DNA of 64,000 nt. It comes from Zobellia amurskyensis. GTDB lineage: Bacteria; Bacteroidota; Bacteroidia; Flavobacteriales; Flavobacteriaceae. A program made the translations under genes and the position numbers. Position 1 is the first letter of the stretch; each line of letters starts with the position of its first letter. The DNA lies in assembly GCF_009725985.1 (NCBI RefSeq), contig NZ_RCNR01000002.1:124001-188000 (forward strand), written 5' to 3'. The notes beneath the pieces were generated by a model that saw only the letters and a list, made by a program, of their open reading frames with translations, searched no databases and had not been told where the DNA came from. Shown here piece after piece: positions 45,512 to 54,725 of this stretch.

Positions 45512-45850
45512 CTAATAAATAGAAGCCTTGTTGAAGTGCTTACAAAGCATATAGTAAATTACAGCTCTGTGCTTGTTTCTGTTTGAAGAACCATACTTTT
45601 CTACTACAGATTTAACAGCTTCCATTAATTTAGGGTCATCATCCATACCCAATTTTTTCATCAAATAATTTTTCTTCACAGTTTCCAATTCCTTATCATC
45701 AGAACCGGACACCTTAGAAGCATCGATATTATAGATTGCTGGACCAAGGCCCACAGTCACTTTTGTCAGAAGATCCATGTCAGGAGTTTCTCCAAATTTT
45801 TCCTTAATGTCTTCTGCGTACTTTACAATCAAATCGTCTCTTTTACTCAT
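45512..45850 (-). CDS. DUF2853 family protein
   Basis: A 112-residue helical protein (MSKRDDLIVKYAEDIKEKFGETPD... and GSSNRNKHRAVIYYMLCKHF). The shape matches the small DUF2853 family of Bacteroidota and other bacteria. Function is unknown. It is 37 nt after menD. Confidence 0.75.
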   Translation of the reverse strand: MSKRDDLIVKYAEDIKEKFGETPDMDLLTKVTVGLGPAIYNIDASKVSGSDDKELETVKKNYLMKKLGMDDDPKLMEAVKSVVEKYGSSNRNKHRAVIYYMLCKHFNKASIY

Positions 45851-45887
45851 AATAGTTAGTGTTGATAATGTTAACGGTTTATATTAA

Positions 45888-47648
45888 TTACTCCGAAGAT
45901 ATAAAATCAAAATAACCGAGCAAAATTTTGTTGTTCAAAAATCTTGGCGTATGGACTTCCAAAATTTTTGGTTTGTCAGACAACTTATAAAATTCGTTAA
46001 GCCTGACTTCCAGACTAGTTACATCATTTACTAGCATATGTTCGAACCCAAATTGAGAACTCAAATGCTCTACATTTTTGTCGTGCGTCGTTTCAAAAAA
46101 AGTAGCGAAATTCTCAGTTTCTTCTTGTCCCGGTAAAATTCTAAAAATGCCACCGCCATCATTATTTATGATTATAATCCTAAAATCCGGACGGATGTAA
46201 TTATTCCAAAGACCATTGCTATCGTAGAAGAAACTGATGTCACCTGTAATCAATAAAGTGGGAGTTTCTTTATAATATGCTGCGCCAACAGCCGTAGATG
46301 TACTTCCGTCAATTCCACTAGTACCCCTATTGCAAAAAATCTCTAAGGAAGAATCTAAATCAAATAGTTGAGCATAACGTACCGTGGAGCTATTGGCCAA
46401 TTGCACCTGATAGTTTTCAGGAATTGATTTGAGAATAAAATCAAAAGCCAACATATCCGAAAACGGAATATCCTTTATATACGCTTCCCGTTTAGCTTCA
46501 TACTGCACCCGTCTATTATTCCAATAATCAAAATAATTACTTGGTTGCGGCTCTATAAAATTTACAAAGTCTGCTAAAAAATAATCGATATTTATTTTAA
46601 AGTGATGTGTTAAAGAAAAGAACGTATTGAACGCTTTAATTTCATCTACATGCCAATGATGTTGTGGTTTGTATTCCCTCAAAAAAGCTTTTATTTTCTT
46701 AGATACAACAAGCCCACCAAAGGTTAACAATATTTGGGGTTGAAGCTTTTCAAATAGCTCTTCTGTTTCGTTGCTCTTTTCAATTGGAGCCACAATACTA
46801 TCTATACTTTTAAAAAAATTAGGGTGATGGAGGTTGGATGTAGTTTCCGTTAAAACTATAACGGACGGGTCTGTTGCCAGCACATCTAAAAATGCTTGCT
46901 CTACCGCATTTGGGGGATTCACTCCTACAAGCACCATCTTTTGTTTGGAAGAATTCCAAATATCGGCGTAAGCTTTTAAATGGACTGTTTGAGCCCCTTC
47001 TTTGCCTATTTCGGAAATACTCTCCGCTTTAACGGTAGGTTCTGTAATCGTATCATACAGAGGCTCCTCAAAAGGCACATTAATATGTACGGGCAACTTA
47101 ACCTGTAGTGCTACGTTCAGTACCGTATTTAGTTCATTATTATTATACGCTTGTATTTCTTGTTGTACTGTTTCTATATTTTTTCCGGACAACCATTGTG
47201 GCATGTATTTTTCAACTCTATGTACAGCATGCGATACATCTTGTTTTAAATTGGCCGAATAACCAATATGCCTATCAAAAACATTATCCTGTCTTATGGT
47301 TTGGCCATCACCTACATCTATTTTATACACCGGACGATCTGCAGAAATAACAACTAAGGGAATTCCACTATAAAACGCTTCGGCTACTGCAGGATAATAG
47401 TTCAACAAGGCACTGCCTGAAGTACATACCACGGCAACAGGCTCATGTAATTGCTGTGCTATACCCAATGCAAAAAAGGCAGCACTACGCTCATCTACAA
47501 TGCTGAAACATTTAAAATAAGGGTCCTCACTAAAATCAATGGTTAGCGGGGCATTTCTTGACCCTGGGGAAATGACTATATTCTTTATTTTTTTCGCCTT
47601 GCAGTGTTGCACTACCAATTGGGCGGAGGGTATGCTAGAGTATCTCAT
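45888..47648 (-). CDS. menD: 2-Succinyl-5-enolpyruvyl-6-hydroxy-3-cyclohexene-1-carboxylate synthase
   Basis: A 586-residue thiamine-diphosphate enzyme. The N domain opens SAQLVVQHCKAKKIKNIVISPGSRN; the C domain has RGTSGIDGSTSTAVGAA, then GDISFFYDSNGLWN and the INNDGGGIFRILPG loop. The start at 47648 (MRYSSIPS) is chosen over 9 nt upstream because MRYS is conserved. It adds a succinyl group to isochorismate. It is 49 nt below menF in the same run. Confidence 0.92.
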   Translation of the reverse strand: MRYSSIPSAQLVVQHCKAKKIKNIVISPGSRNAPLTIDFSEDPYFKCFSIVDERSAAFFALGIAQQLHEPVAVVCTSGSALLNYYPAVAEAFYSGIPLVVISADRPVYKIDVGDGQTIRQDNVFDRHIGYSANLKQDVSHAVHRVEKYMPQWLSGKNIETVQQEIQAYNNNELNTVLNVALQVKLPVHINVPFEEPLYDTITEPTVKAESISEIGKEGAQTVHLKAYADIWNSSKQKMVLVGVNPPNAVEQAFLDVLATDPSVIVLTETTSNLHHPNFFKSIDSIVAPIEKSNETEELFEKLQPQILLTFGGLVVSKKIKAFLREYKPQHHWHVDEIKAFNTFFSLTHHFKINIDYFLADFVNFIEPQPSNYFDYWNNRRVQYEAKREAYIKDIPFSDMLAFDFILKSIPENYQVQLANSSTVRYAQLFDLDSSLEIFCNRGTSGIDGSTSTAVGAAYYKETPTLLITGDISFFYDSNGLWNNYIRPDFRIIIINNDGGGIFRILPGQEETENFATFFETTHDKNVEHLSSQFGFEHMLVNDVTSLEVRLNEFYKLSDKPKILEVHTPRFLNNKILLGYFDFISSE

Positions 47649-47697
47649 GAAACACAAAAATACAACGGTTGTATTTCTTAAACCAATCTAGTTTAAA

Positions 47698-48813
47698 TTA
47701 CTCTACCGCCTTTATAACTTTAAGCATAGTCTTGCTCTTAGCTACAGTCTCAACCCACTCTTTTTCCGGGTTGGAATCTTTGGTAATTCCTCCCCCAACG
47801 TATATGCTTACTTTATCTTCGTTCATTTGCATACAGCGTAGGTTCACAAAGAGTGTGGTGTTTTTAGATATTGACCTGTACACATTGTTTTCTGTGTTCC
47901 TGGGTCGATTATTTCTGTTTCTTTCTGTCTTGAAATTCAATTCACCTAAAAAACCGGTATAAAATTCGCGGTCATAATTTTCATTTGTAAGAATAAATGC
48001 CTTAGTCTTTTCTTTAGGCATACCACAAACCGCAGGTGTTGGATGGAGTGCCCTTATTACCTCGCCTAGATTTTCTTGTTTGCTATTTCCCGATATTTTA
48101 GTCCGAAGGTGCAGTAATGAGCCCGCCCTTACGGATTCTGTTGGCGTTCGTTCCAAATCAGAAACCTTACCTTCTAGCGCATTGAAAATATATTCCGTTA
48201 CCAACTGCTGCTCTTCTAACTCCTTATTGCCCCATTCAGGGTTTTCTTCATTATTATAATTTTGCGTTCCCGCTAATGACATTGTTGTTATTTTTCTATT
48301 GCGCATAGTCAATAGAATTTCTGGTGTAGCCCCAAGCCATAGCCCTACCTTTGGGTGATACCATAAGTAACAGAACGCTGTTTTATATTCATGTAACAAT
48401 GACCGAAATAAAGCCAAAGGAGGGGTTTTCATATTAAGCTGTATCCTTCTTGACAGGACTACTTTATCAAAATTTCCGACATTTATTTCAGCTATACCCT
48501 TTTTTACTAAATCTAAGTGAAATGCTTTTTGTTTTGTACAAGTCTCTTCCCTATTACTTTCCGATTTTACAATCTCTTCATCCTCAAAATCAGTAAAGCG
48601 CAATACTTGATCTAATTTTAAAAGAACCGTAGTGGAACTTGAATCAAAAGGGGCAAAAACAAATCCTGTTTCAGTATAGTCGCTTAGATAATGTAACTCA
48701 TCATCTTGTTGACAAATTGCAGTAACGGCCTGTTCGTTCGGTTTACGATAGACTACAAAAGGTAACTTATTCTCTAAGTGAGATTCAATTTTTTCAAAAA
48801 AATCCAAAGGCAT
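47698..48813 (-). CDS. menF: Isochorismate synthase
   Basis: A 371-residue chorismate-binding enzyme that feeds menaquinone synthesis. The KVVLSRRIQL, GATPEILLTM, SLAGTQNY, HPTPAVCGMPK and IYVGGGIT motifs are typical. It is short, as in other Bacteroidota. Its ATG overlaps the stop of the thioesterase gene by one base (TAATG). Confidence 0.9.
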   Translation of the reverse strand: MPLDFFEKIESHLENKLPFVVYRKPNEQAVTAICQQDDELHYLSDYTETGFVFAPFDSSSTTVLLKLDQVLRFTDFEDEEIVKSESNREETCTKQKAFHLDLVKKGIAEINVGNFDKVVLSRRIQLNMKTPPLALFRSLLHEYKTAFCYLWYHPKVGLWLGATPEILLTMRNRKITTMSLAGTQNYNNEENPEWGNKELEEQQLVTEYIFNALEGKVSDLERTPTESVRAGSLLHLRTKISGNSKQENLGEVIRALHPTPAVCGMPKEKTKAFILTNENYDREFYTGFLGELNFKTERNRNNRPRNTENNVYRSISKNTTLFVNLRCMQMNEDKVSIYVGGGITKDSNPEKEWVETVAKSKTMLKVIKAVE

Positions 48814-49238
48814 TAATTTTTCTTGGCTAAAGCAATAGTGGTTAACTTACAATAAGACACCAGTTTACCTTCTTCATTGGTTATCTTAATGTCCCAAAGC
48901 TGTGTAGTTCTTCCTTTGTGTAAAATAGTCGCTTTTGCAAAAACATCACCGTCACGAACACTTTTTACATGATTCGCAGAAATTTCAATTCCACGTATGG
49001 CAAATTGTTGTGCGTCAAGAAAAATATAAGAGGCCATGCTACCAATACTTTCTGCCAAAGCTACCATGGCACCACCGTGCAAAACACCATCTGGCTGATG
49101 CACTCTTGGGTTCACGGGCATCTTTCCAACCAAAAAATCTTCCCCTACATCTACGTATTCTATTTGCAAGGTCTCCATCAGGGTGTTTTTAGAAGAGTTG
49201 TTGCAAACCTTTAGTATTTTTTCTTTGTAGCCGTCCAT
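48813..49238 (-). CDS. menI: Hotdog-fold thioesterase, probable DHNA-CoA thioesterase
   Basis: A 141-residue PaaI-type hotdog protein (start at 49238, MDGYKEKI). The HQPDGVLHGGAMVALAESIG motif carries the catalytic Glu region. Placement as first gene before menF/menD makes it a candidate for the DHNA-CoA thioesterase step of menaquinone synthesis (MenI). The start at 49256 is rejected because a -7 box occupies 49254-49261. Confidence 0.72.
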   Translation of the reverse strand: MDGYKEKILKVCNNSSKNTLMETLQIEYVDVGEDFLVGKMPVNPRVHQPDGVLHGGAMVALAESIGSMASYIFLDAQQFAIRGIEISANHVKSVRDGDVFAKATILHKGRTTQLWDIKITNEEGKLVSYCKLTTIALAKKN

Positions 49239-49244
49239 ATCGTC

Positions 49245-49252
49245 TATTTTTG
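49245..49252 (+). promoter_or_regulatory. -7 promoter element for the alpha/beta hydrolase operon
   Basis: TATTTTTG matches TAnnTTTG, 59 nt before the ATG at 49311. It sits back-to-back with the minus-strand -7 box at 49254-49261. Confidence 0.35.
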
Positions 49253-49253
49253 T

Positions 49254-49261
49254 CAAAATTA
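49254..49261 (-). promoter_or_regulatory. -7 promoter element of the menI-menF-menD run
   Basis: Minus-strand TAATTTTG matches TAnnTTTG and lies 15 nt before the ATG at 49238. Confidence 0.45.
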
Positions 49262-49310
49262 AGCATTACAGCTTCAATAAAAGCCATTACTTTTATAGAG
49301 ATTTTGTTCT

Positions 49311-49955
49311 ATGGATTATTCTGAAAATACGGTGTCCTACACCACTACAAATAGCTACGCAACGCTAAACGCGCTAACAGACCAAACTAAAAACGTTTGG
49401 ATAGTACTACATGGTATTGGTTATTTAAGCCGATATTTTTTAAGGTATTTTGATGAATTACCTCCTCAAGAGAATTTTATAATTGCGCCTCAAGCTCCTT
49501 CTAAATACTATTTAAACAACAAATATAGACATGTAGGGGCCAGTTGGCTCACCAAAGAGGACACCAAACAAGAAACGCAGAATGTCCTGACCTATTTAGA
49601 TGCAATTTATACTTCGCAATCTATTCCCGAATCGTGTAATTTGATTGTATTTGGATACTCACAAGGCGTTTCTATTGCCACACGATGGGTTGCCAGCAGA
49701 AAAATAAAATGCAATCATTTAGTTTTATATGCAGGTGGAATTCCCACGGAACTACAACCTTCCGATTTTGATTTTCTAAAAGAAAATGGTACTAAAACCA
49801 CAACTCTTGTTGGTAATGCCGATGAATATTTAACGGAAGAAAAACTAGCGTCCGAAACTAAAAGAATAGAACACTTGTTTAACGGTAAAGCAGAACAAAT
49901 CTTTTTTGAAGGTGGTCATGAAGTAAAGAAAGAACTCATCTTAAATCTGGTATAA
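49311..49955 (+). CDS. Alpha/beta hydrolase, phospholipase/carboxylesterase family
   Basis: A 214-residue cytosolic hydrolase. The nucleophile elbow is GYSQGV (Ser117), followed by Asp171 (VGNADEY) and His203 (EGGHEV). The family cleaves acyl esters or thioesters. Substrate is unknown. It overlaps the next gene by one base and begins a three-gene overlap run. Confidence 0.85.
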   Translation: MDYSENTVSYTTTNSYATLNALTDQTKNVWIVLHGIGYLSRYFLRYFDELPPQENFIIAPQAPSKYYLNNKYRHVGASWLTKEDTKQETQNVLTYLDAIYTSQSIPESCNLIVFGYSQGVSIATRWVASRKIKCNHLVLYAGGIPTELQPSDFDFLKENGTKTTTLVGNADEYLTEEKLASETKRIEHLFNGKAEQIFFEGGHEVKKELILNLV

Positions 49956-50533
49956 TGAAGAAAGAGGTTACATTAGAAAACGAACTGGTAAAACTCGTTC
50001 CTTTAAACCAAGCACATCATAAGGTACTATGGCCGGTTGCCCAACAAGTAGATTTGTACAAATACGGTTCTAATGATGTTTCCAGCGAAGAAAAATTAAG
50101 CGCATACATTGAAACAGCATTGAACGAAGCGCAAGAAGAAAAATCAATTCCTTTTGCTATTTTTAATAACGCAACTAACGCGTGTATAGGGAGTACAAGA
50201 TTTGGAAATATTGACCAAAAGAACAAAGTTCTCCATATTGGTTGGACATGGATTTCTTTGGATTCACGGGGTACGGGACTCAATCATCAAATGAAATTTT
50301 TGATGCTAAGCCATGCTTTTGAACAGATGGGTTTTGAGAAGGTAGAATTCCGAATTGATGAAAGAAATGTTCGTTCTAGAAAAGCCGTAGAAAAGTTAGG
50401 GGCAACTCTAGAGGGTATTCTCAGAAAGAATGTTGTTACCAAAAGTGACTTTAGAAGGAGTTCTTGTTGTTATGGGATCCTAAAGGAGGAGTGGAAAACA
50501 ATAAAACAAACAAACTTTAAGGAACTCATATGA
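49955..50533 (+). CDS. GNAT family N-acetyltransferase (RimJ/RimL-like)
   Basis: A 192-residue protein of the acetyltransferase_3 branch. IGWTWISLDSRGTGLNHQ is the acetyl-CoA loop and VRSRKAVEKLGATLEG follows. The substrate is unknown. Its ATG shares a base with the upstream stop (TAATG) and its stop overlaps the downstream ATG (ATGA). Confidence 0.85.
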   Translation: MKKEVTLENELVKLVPLNQAHHKVLWPVAQQVDLYKYGSNDVSSEEKLSAYIETALNEAQEEKSIPFAIFNNATNACIGSTRFGNIDQKNKVLHIGWTWISLDSRGTGLNHQMKFLMLSHAFEQMGFEKVEFRIDERNVRSRKAVEKLGATLEGILRKNVVTKSDFRRSSCCYGILKEEWKTIKQTNFKELI

Positions 50534-50919
50534 ACCAAGCCATAGCCCAAGTAACACTTGTAGTTAAAAATTATGATGAGGCAATAGACTTCTACACTCA
50601 AAAACTAGGTTTTAAGCTTGTAGATGACATTCAACTTGATAGCAATAAAAGATGGGTTACCGTATCTCCGCCAAGTCTTAACGGCCTATCGCTCTTACTA
50701 GCCGAAGCCACAAACGATGAGCAACGAAAAGCCATTGGAAACCAAACCGGCGGTCGTGTTTTTTTATTTCTCCATACGGATGATTTTTGGCGTGATTACA
50801 AGCTTATGAAAGACCAAGGTGTAGAGTTTAACGAAGACCCAAGAGAAGAGCCCTATGGCACCGTGGTAGTCTTTAAAGATCTATATGGTAACCTCTGGGA
50901 CCTTATTGAAAGAAAATAG
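50530..50919 (+). CDS. VOC superfamily protein (glyoxalase-like)
   Basis: A 129-residue beta-alpha-beta-beta-beta fold with the YDEAIDFYTQKLGF opening and a closing VVFKDLYGNLWDLIE, which holds a candidate metal Glu. It is the last gene of the hydrolase-GNAT-VOC overlap run. Reaction unknown; glyoxalase, dioxygenase or bleomycin-binding relatives share the fold. Confidence 0.85.
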   Translation: MNQAIAQVTLVVKNYDEAIDFYTQKLGFKLVDDIQLDSNKRWVTVSPPSLNGLSLLLAEATNDEQRKAIGNQTGGRVFLFLHTDDFWRDYKLMKDQGVEFNEDPREEPYGTVVVFKDLYGNLWDLIERK

Positions 50920-50926
50920 ATAAGTA

Positions 50927-51964
50927 TCAATAACTGGTTTCATCCAATTGAACTTTACCCCTAAAAGTCCTATAGACAAAGAAAGTATAACCCAAAACTA
51001 GCGGGCCACCAATGGCTACCATCGTCAACATAATTTTCAATGATTTTGTAGATGCCGCTGCGTTGTAAATATCGATGCTGTATTCAGGGGCCAAAGTAGA
51101 AAACAATAATGTCGGATAGAGTTCAATAGCCACAAGAATCAACATAAAACTTATGGTTAATGATGAAAAGAAAAATGCCAATTTATAGTTTCGCTTATTA
51201 GCAAGCCTCGGCACATTGGCTATACTTAAAAATGTAGCTACAGGAACGATAAAAAGAAATGGATCGCTTCTAAAAGCATCCGACAAATGTGGAATATAAA
51301 GCAAGGTGTAAAGCGTTGTTATCGCAAAGCTTACCATAAAGAAAATCATACCTTTCTTTAACAAAAACGTTAGTTTGGCAAACAGCCTACCTTCCGTCTT
51401 TAAGAGTAAGTATATAGCGCCATGGGCCATAAAAAGAGACAGGGTAGTAATTCCTGTTAGAATGGCATAGGGGTTTAAAAATTCAAAAAAACCTGCACCT
51501 TGGTATTGGTAATCTGGGCCTAAAGCTATTCCTTGTAAAACGTTCCCTAAAACGACCCCTAATAAAAAGGCCAAAAGAATACTTGAAACACTATAGCCTA
51601 TATCCCATGTCTTACGCCACCATTTCATTTCTTCTTTCCCCCTGAATTCAATTGAAATAGCCCTAAAAATTATACAGACCAAAAACAACATAAAAGGCAT
51701 GTACAAAGACGAAAAAAGGGTGGCGTACATTACCGGAAATCCAGCAAAAAGAGCTCCTCCTCCAATTACCAACCACACTTCATTACCATCCCAAACAGGG
51801 CCTACGGCATTTAACGCTATTCTTCTGCTATTTTCTTTTTTAAAAAATAGGTGCCAGGCACCTGCTCCAAAATCAAATCCATCAAGAATGGCATAACCGG
51901 AAAACAGTCCACCTACTACCAAAAACCACCATGTGGGATAATCAAGTCCTAAAAAAGTCTCCAT
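50927..51964 (-). CDS. cydB: Cytochrome bd quinol oxidase subunit II
   Basis: A 345-residue polytopic membrane protein of the CydB family, with DGFDFGAGAWH near the N-terminus and GPVWDGNEVWL typical of the subunit. With CydA it oxidises menaquinol and reduces oxygen to water. It lies 6 nt after cydA. No third subunit (CydX-like) is evident directly downstream. Confidence 0.93.
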   Translation of the reverse strand: METFLGLDYPTWWFLVVGGLFSGYAILDGFDFGAGAWHLFFKKENSRRIALNAVGPVWDGNEVWLVIGGGALFAGFPVMYATLFSSLYMPFMLFLVCIIFRAISIEFRGKEEMKWWRKTWDIGYSVSSILLAFLLGVVLGNVLQGIALGPDYQYQGAGFFEFLNPYAILTGITTLSLFMAHGAIYLLLKTEGRLFAKLTFLLKKGMIFFMVSFAITTLYTLLYIPHLSDAFRSDPFLFIVPVATFLSIANVPRLANKRNYKLAFFFSSLTISFMLILVAIELYPTLLFSTLAPEYSIDIYNAAASTKSLKIMLTMVAIGGPLVLGYTFFVYRTFRGKVQLDETSY

Positions 51965-51970
51965 GCTATT

Positions 51971-53350
51971 TTAATTTCCTGTTACTACTTCGGTAATTTC
52001 TTTTGTCAACGGGCGGTCATCCTCATCGCTATCATCATACGGACCATGTTTTATCTTTTTATTCAACAAATACACGAACAAAAGAAATAACAGCGTGTAG
52101 ACCAGCATAAACAAAATTAAGGAAAACAATACCTGATTTGCCGTAACGGCTTGTGAGAAAGCATCTGACGTTCGTAAAAGCCCGTATACCACCCAAGGTT
52201 GCCTACCCATTTCTGCCGTAAACCACCCTACTTGATTAGCTATCTGAGGTAGAAAGGCCGTAAATACAAATACCCACAGCAACCATCTTTTCTCAAAAAG
52301 TTTACCACGCCACCACAAATAACAGGCATAAAGTGTTACTAAAATAAGGAACATACCTATACTGACCATAATGTGATAAAATTGAAACACGGCGTTTATT
52401 TGCGAAGGCCTATCTTCTTCTGCAAAGGCATTCAATCCGGTTACGGGCGCATCAAAATCATACTCAAGCAAAAAAGATAGTCCGCCAGGTATTTTTAAGC
52501 CCGTTACTTTCTGTTCCTCTTTATCTACCCATCCAAAGAGATACATATCAGCTGGAGCCGAAGCTTCAAAATGGCCTTCCATAGTTGCCAGTTTTGCAGG
52601 CTGATTAACTGCTACACCATCAGCAGAACTATGTCCCGTAACCAACTGACCTAGTGAAAAAACAGTGGCAACCACTAAAGTCATTTTAAAAGCTTTTTTA
52701 GAGATATGCTCAAAACGGCCTTTTAAAATGTAATAGGCATGTACGCTCAAAATCAAGAACGTACCCGCTAGAAAAGCACCTAGCCATACATGAAGAATAC
52801 GATCTACACTGGAAGGATTAAAAACCATAGCCCAGAAATCAGTGATTTCAGCCCTAGCTTCAAGACCCTCGCCCACTATATGATATCCCGCAGGAGTTTG
52901 CTGCCAACTGTTAGCTACTACAATCCATATAGCCGAGAACATAGAACCCAAAAACACACCAATGGTAGCTACCAAGTGTACCCATGGTTTCACACGGTTC
53001 CACCCAAAAAGCAGCACGCCCAGAAAACCACTTTCCAAGGCGAAGGCAAAAATTCCTTCCGCTGCCAAAGCACTACCAAAAATATCGCCTACATATCTGG
53101 AATAAACTGCCCAATTGGTACCAAACTCAAACTCCATTACAATACCTGTAACCACACCTATACCAAAGGTGAGCGAAAATATTTTGGTCCAAAATTTAGC
53201 AAGGATATGGTATTCCTTATTTTTAGTCTTGATGTACAAGCTTTCAAACACTACCATAATCAAACCGATGCCAATGCTCAGCGGCGGATAGATGTAGTGA
53301 AATGCAATAGTAAAAGCGAATTGAATACGGGAAAGAATCTCTACATCCAT
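51971..53350 (-). CDS. cydA: Cytochrome bd quinol oxidase subunit I
   Basis: A 459-residue subunit with about nine membrane helices, hemes b558, b595 and d. The start at 53350 (MDVEILSR) is chosen because the -7 box TATCTTTG lies upstream at 53370-53377, inside a 10-residue extension. Key parts are FHYIYPPLSIG with a heme His, the short Q-loop QPAKLATMEGHFE, and GRQPWVVYG. The short Q-loop is typical of the S subfamily. Confidence 0.94.
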   Translation of the reverse strand: MDVEILSRIQFAFTIAFHYIYPPLSIGIGLIMVVFESLYIKTKNKEYHILAKFWTKIFSLTFGIGVVTGIVMEFEFGTNWAVYSRYVGDIFGSALAAEGIFAFALESGFLGVLLFGWNRVKPWVHLVATIGVFLGSMFSAIWIVVANSWQQTPAGYHIVGEGLEARAEITDFWAMVFNPSSVDRILHVWLGAFLAGTFLILSVHAYYILKGRFEHISKKAFKMTLVVATVFSLGQLVTGHSSADGVAVNQPAKLATMEGHFEASAPADMYLFGWVDKEEQKVTGLKIPGGLSFLLEYDFDAPVTGLNAFAEEDRPSQINAVFQFYHIMVSIGMFLILVTLYACYLWWRGKLFEKRWLLWVFVFTAFLPQIANQVGWFTAEMGRQPWVVYGLLRTSDAFSQAVTANQVLFSLILFMLVYTLLFLLFVYLLNKKIKHGPYDDSDEDDRPLTKEITEVVTGN

Positions 53351-53369
53351 AGTGTGTAGTTTTACACTA

Positions 53370-53414
53370 CAAAGATACAAAGCAAACTACTTTTTAGCCA
53401 GTAACATAGGTTAC
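53370..53414 (-). promoter_or_regulatory. cydAB promoter with CRP/FNR-like palindrome
   Basis: The -7 box TATCTTTG (minus strand, 53377-53370) sets a start near 53365. The palindrome GTAAC-ATAG-GTTAC (53401-53414) is centred about 42-43 nt upstream of that start, the position of class II CRP/FNR-type activators. No -33 TTTG is seen, consistent with activation. Confidence 0.55.
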
Positions 53415-53460
53415 GTTTTGAGGTTCTTTTGTGTTAAAATTGTATTTTGGATTTTTACTT

Positions 53461-54711
53461 TTAAAACCTTCTGTCCGGAGAAAAAGCATCAATATTCATA
53501 GACGTTTTTTTATCGTCAATTATCTCAGCTACCAATTTGCCTGTTGCAGGACCAAGACTCCATCCCATCATAGCATGTCCCGTGGCCAAAGTTAAGTTCT
53601 CTAGCTTAGACGACCTTCCAATATAAGGGAGACCGTCTGGAGAAACCGGACGCAAACCTGTCTTTACATTTGCAATTTCTTTTGTATTGATATCTACTGA
53701 AGGATAGTACTTTTTAGCCCCATTTGCAATGGCCATCACTCTTTCATTCCTAACCAAATCATTTAACCCAGAGAACTCCATAGTTCCGGCAAAACGAGTA
53801 AAACCTTCCATTGGGGTGACTGCCATCTTAGATTCCATAAGAATAGCGGGAATGGTTATTCCGGTAGGTCTTTCAACATTTATACTATATCCTTTTCCAC
53901 CCTGCAAGGGTGTATCCAAGCCCATTTTTTTAGATATCTTACCACTCCATGAGCCAGCGGCCAAAATTATTTCATCTGCGGTATAAGTCTCTTTGGATGT
54001 CTTAATTTCATGAATACGGCGGTCTTTCACTTTAACATCTAAAACCTCCTCATTAGTTTTTATAGCTACTCCAATATCCTTTAAATAAGTAACCATTTTA
54101 GGCATAAACTGAGATGGAGTAGAGTGTGCATCACATTCATAATGAATGGCACCCTTGGCGTCAATTGCAACCCCTGGTTCTAATCGTTCTAATTGTTTTT
54201 GGTCTAATTCTTGAACTTCTAACCCCAAAAAACTGGCTTTGTCGGCTACTTCTTTTTCATGAAGATAGGCCTCCTTGGTTTTATAGAGCATCAATAGTCC
54301 TTTTCGCTCCAACTGAAAATCTCCTAAATCACCAGAAGTTTTTATATCCTCAAATAACTCACGACTTAGAATATTAATGTCCTTAATTACAGGAATTGCC
54401 CGGTCTACTTTTTCTTTAGTCGATGATTTATGAAAATACCACGACCATTTAAAGAACTCCGTATCCCAACGAGGTTTCATATAGAATGGGCTGGCCGAAT
54501 TGAACATCATTTTGATGCCCTTTGCAATCATACCCGGTGATGCCAATGGAATAATATGGCTTGGAGTAATATACCCTGCATTTACAAAAGAAGCTCCAGA
54601 AGTAATATCGGATTTTTCTATTATGGTTACGTTATGTCCTTCTTTTTGAAGAAAATAAGCTGAACTGAGTCCGATTATTCCCCCTCCTATTATGATAACT
54701 TTTTTACTCAC
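53461..54711 (-). CDS. FAD-dependent D-amino-acid oxidase, probable D-hydroxyproline oxidase
   Basis: A 416-residue DadA-like flavoenzyme. The dinucleotide motif IGGGIIGLSSAYFL is at residues 7-20, and LRPVSPDGLPYIG plus LATGHAMMGWSLGPATG close the FAD site. In this cluster it should oxidise cis-4-hydroxy-D-proline to pyrroline-4-hydroxy-2-carboxylate. The single-chain type differs from the multi-subunit Pseudomonas enzyme. A plain D-proline or D-alanine role is the alternative. It ends a minus-strand run. Confidence 0.82.
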   Translation of the reverse strand: MSKKVIIIGGGIIGLSSAYFLQKEGHNVTIIEKSDITSGASFVNAGYITPSHIIPLASPGMIAKGIKMMFNSASPFYMKPRWDTEFFKWSWYFHKSSTKEKVDRAIPVIKDINILSRELFEDIKTSGDLGDFQLERKGLLMLYKTKEAYLHEKEVADKASFLGLEVQELDQKQLERLEPGVAIDAKGAIHYECDAHSTPSQFMPKMVTYLKDIGVAIKTNEEVLDVKVKDRRIHEIKTSKETYTADEIILAAGSWSGKISKKMGLDTPLQGGKGYSINVERPTGITIPAILMESKMAVTPMEGFTRFAGTMEFSGLNDLVRNERVMAIANGAKKYYPSVDINTKEIANVKTGLRPVSPDGLPYIGRSSKLENLTLATGHAMMGWSLGPATGKLVAEIIDDKKTSMNIDAFSPDRRF

Positions 54712-54725
54712 TTCTCTTCGTTGTA

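Noticed and set aside
52790-53359. 189-codon plus-strand frame opposite cydA
   Set aside because: It is antisense to a gene with clear family motifs; composition is what the complement of a membrane-protein gene gives.
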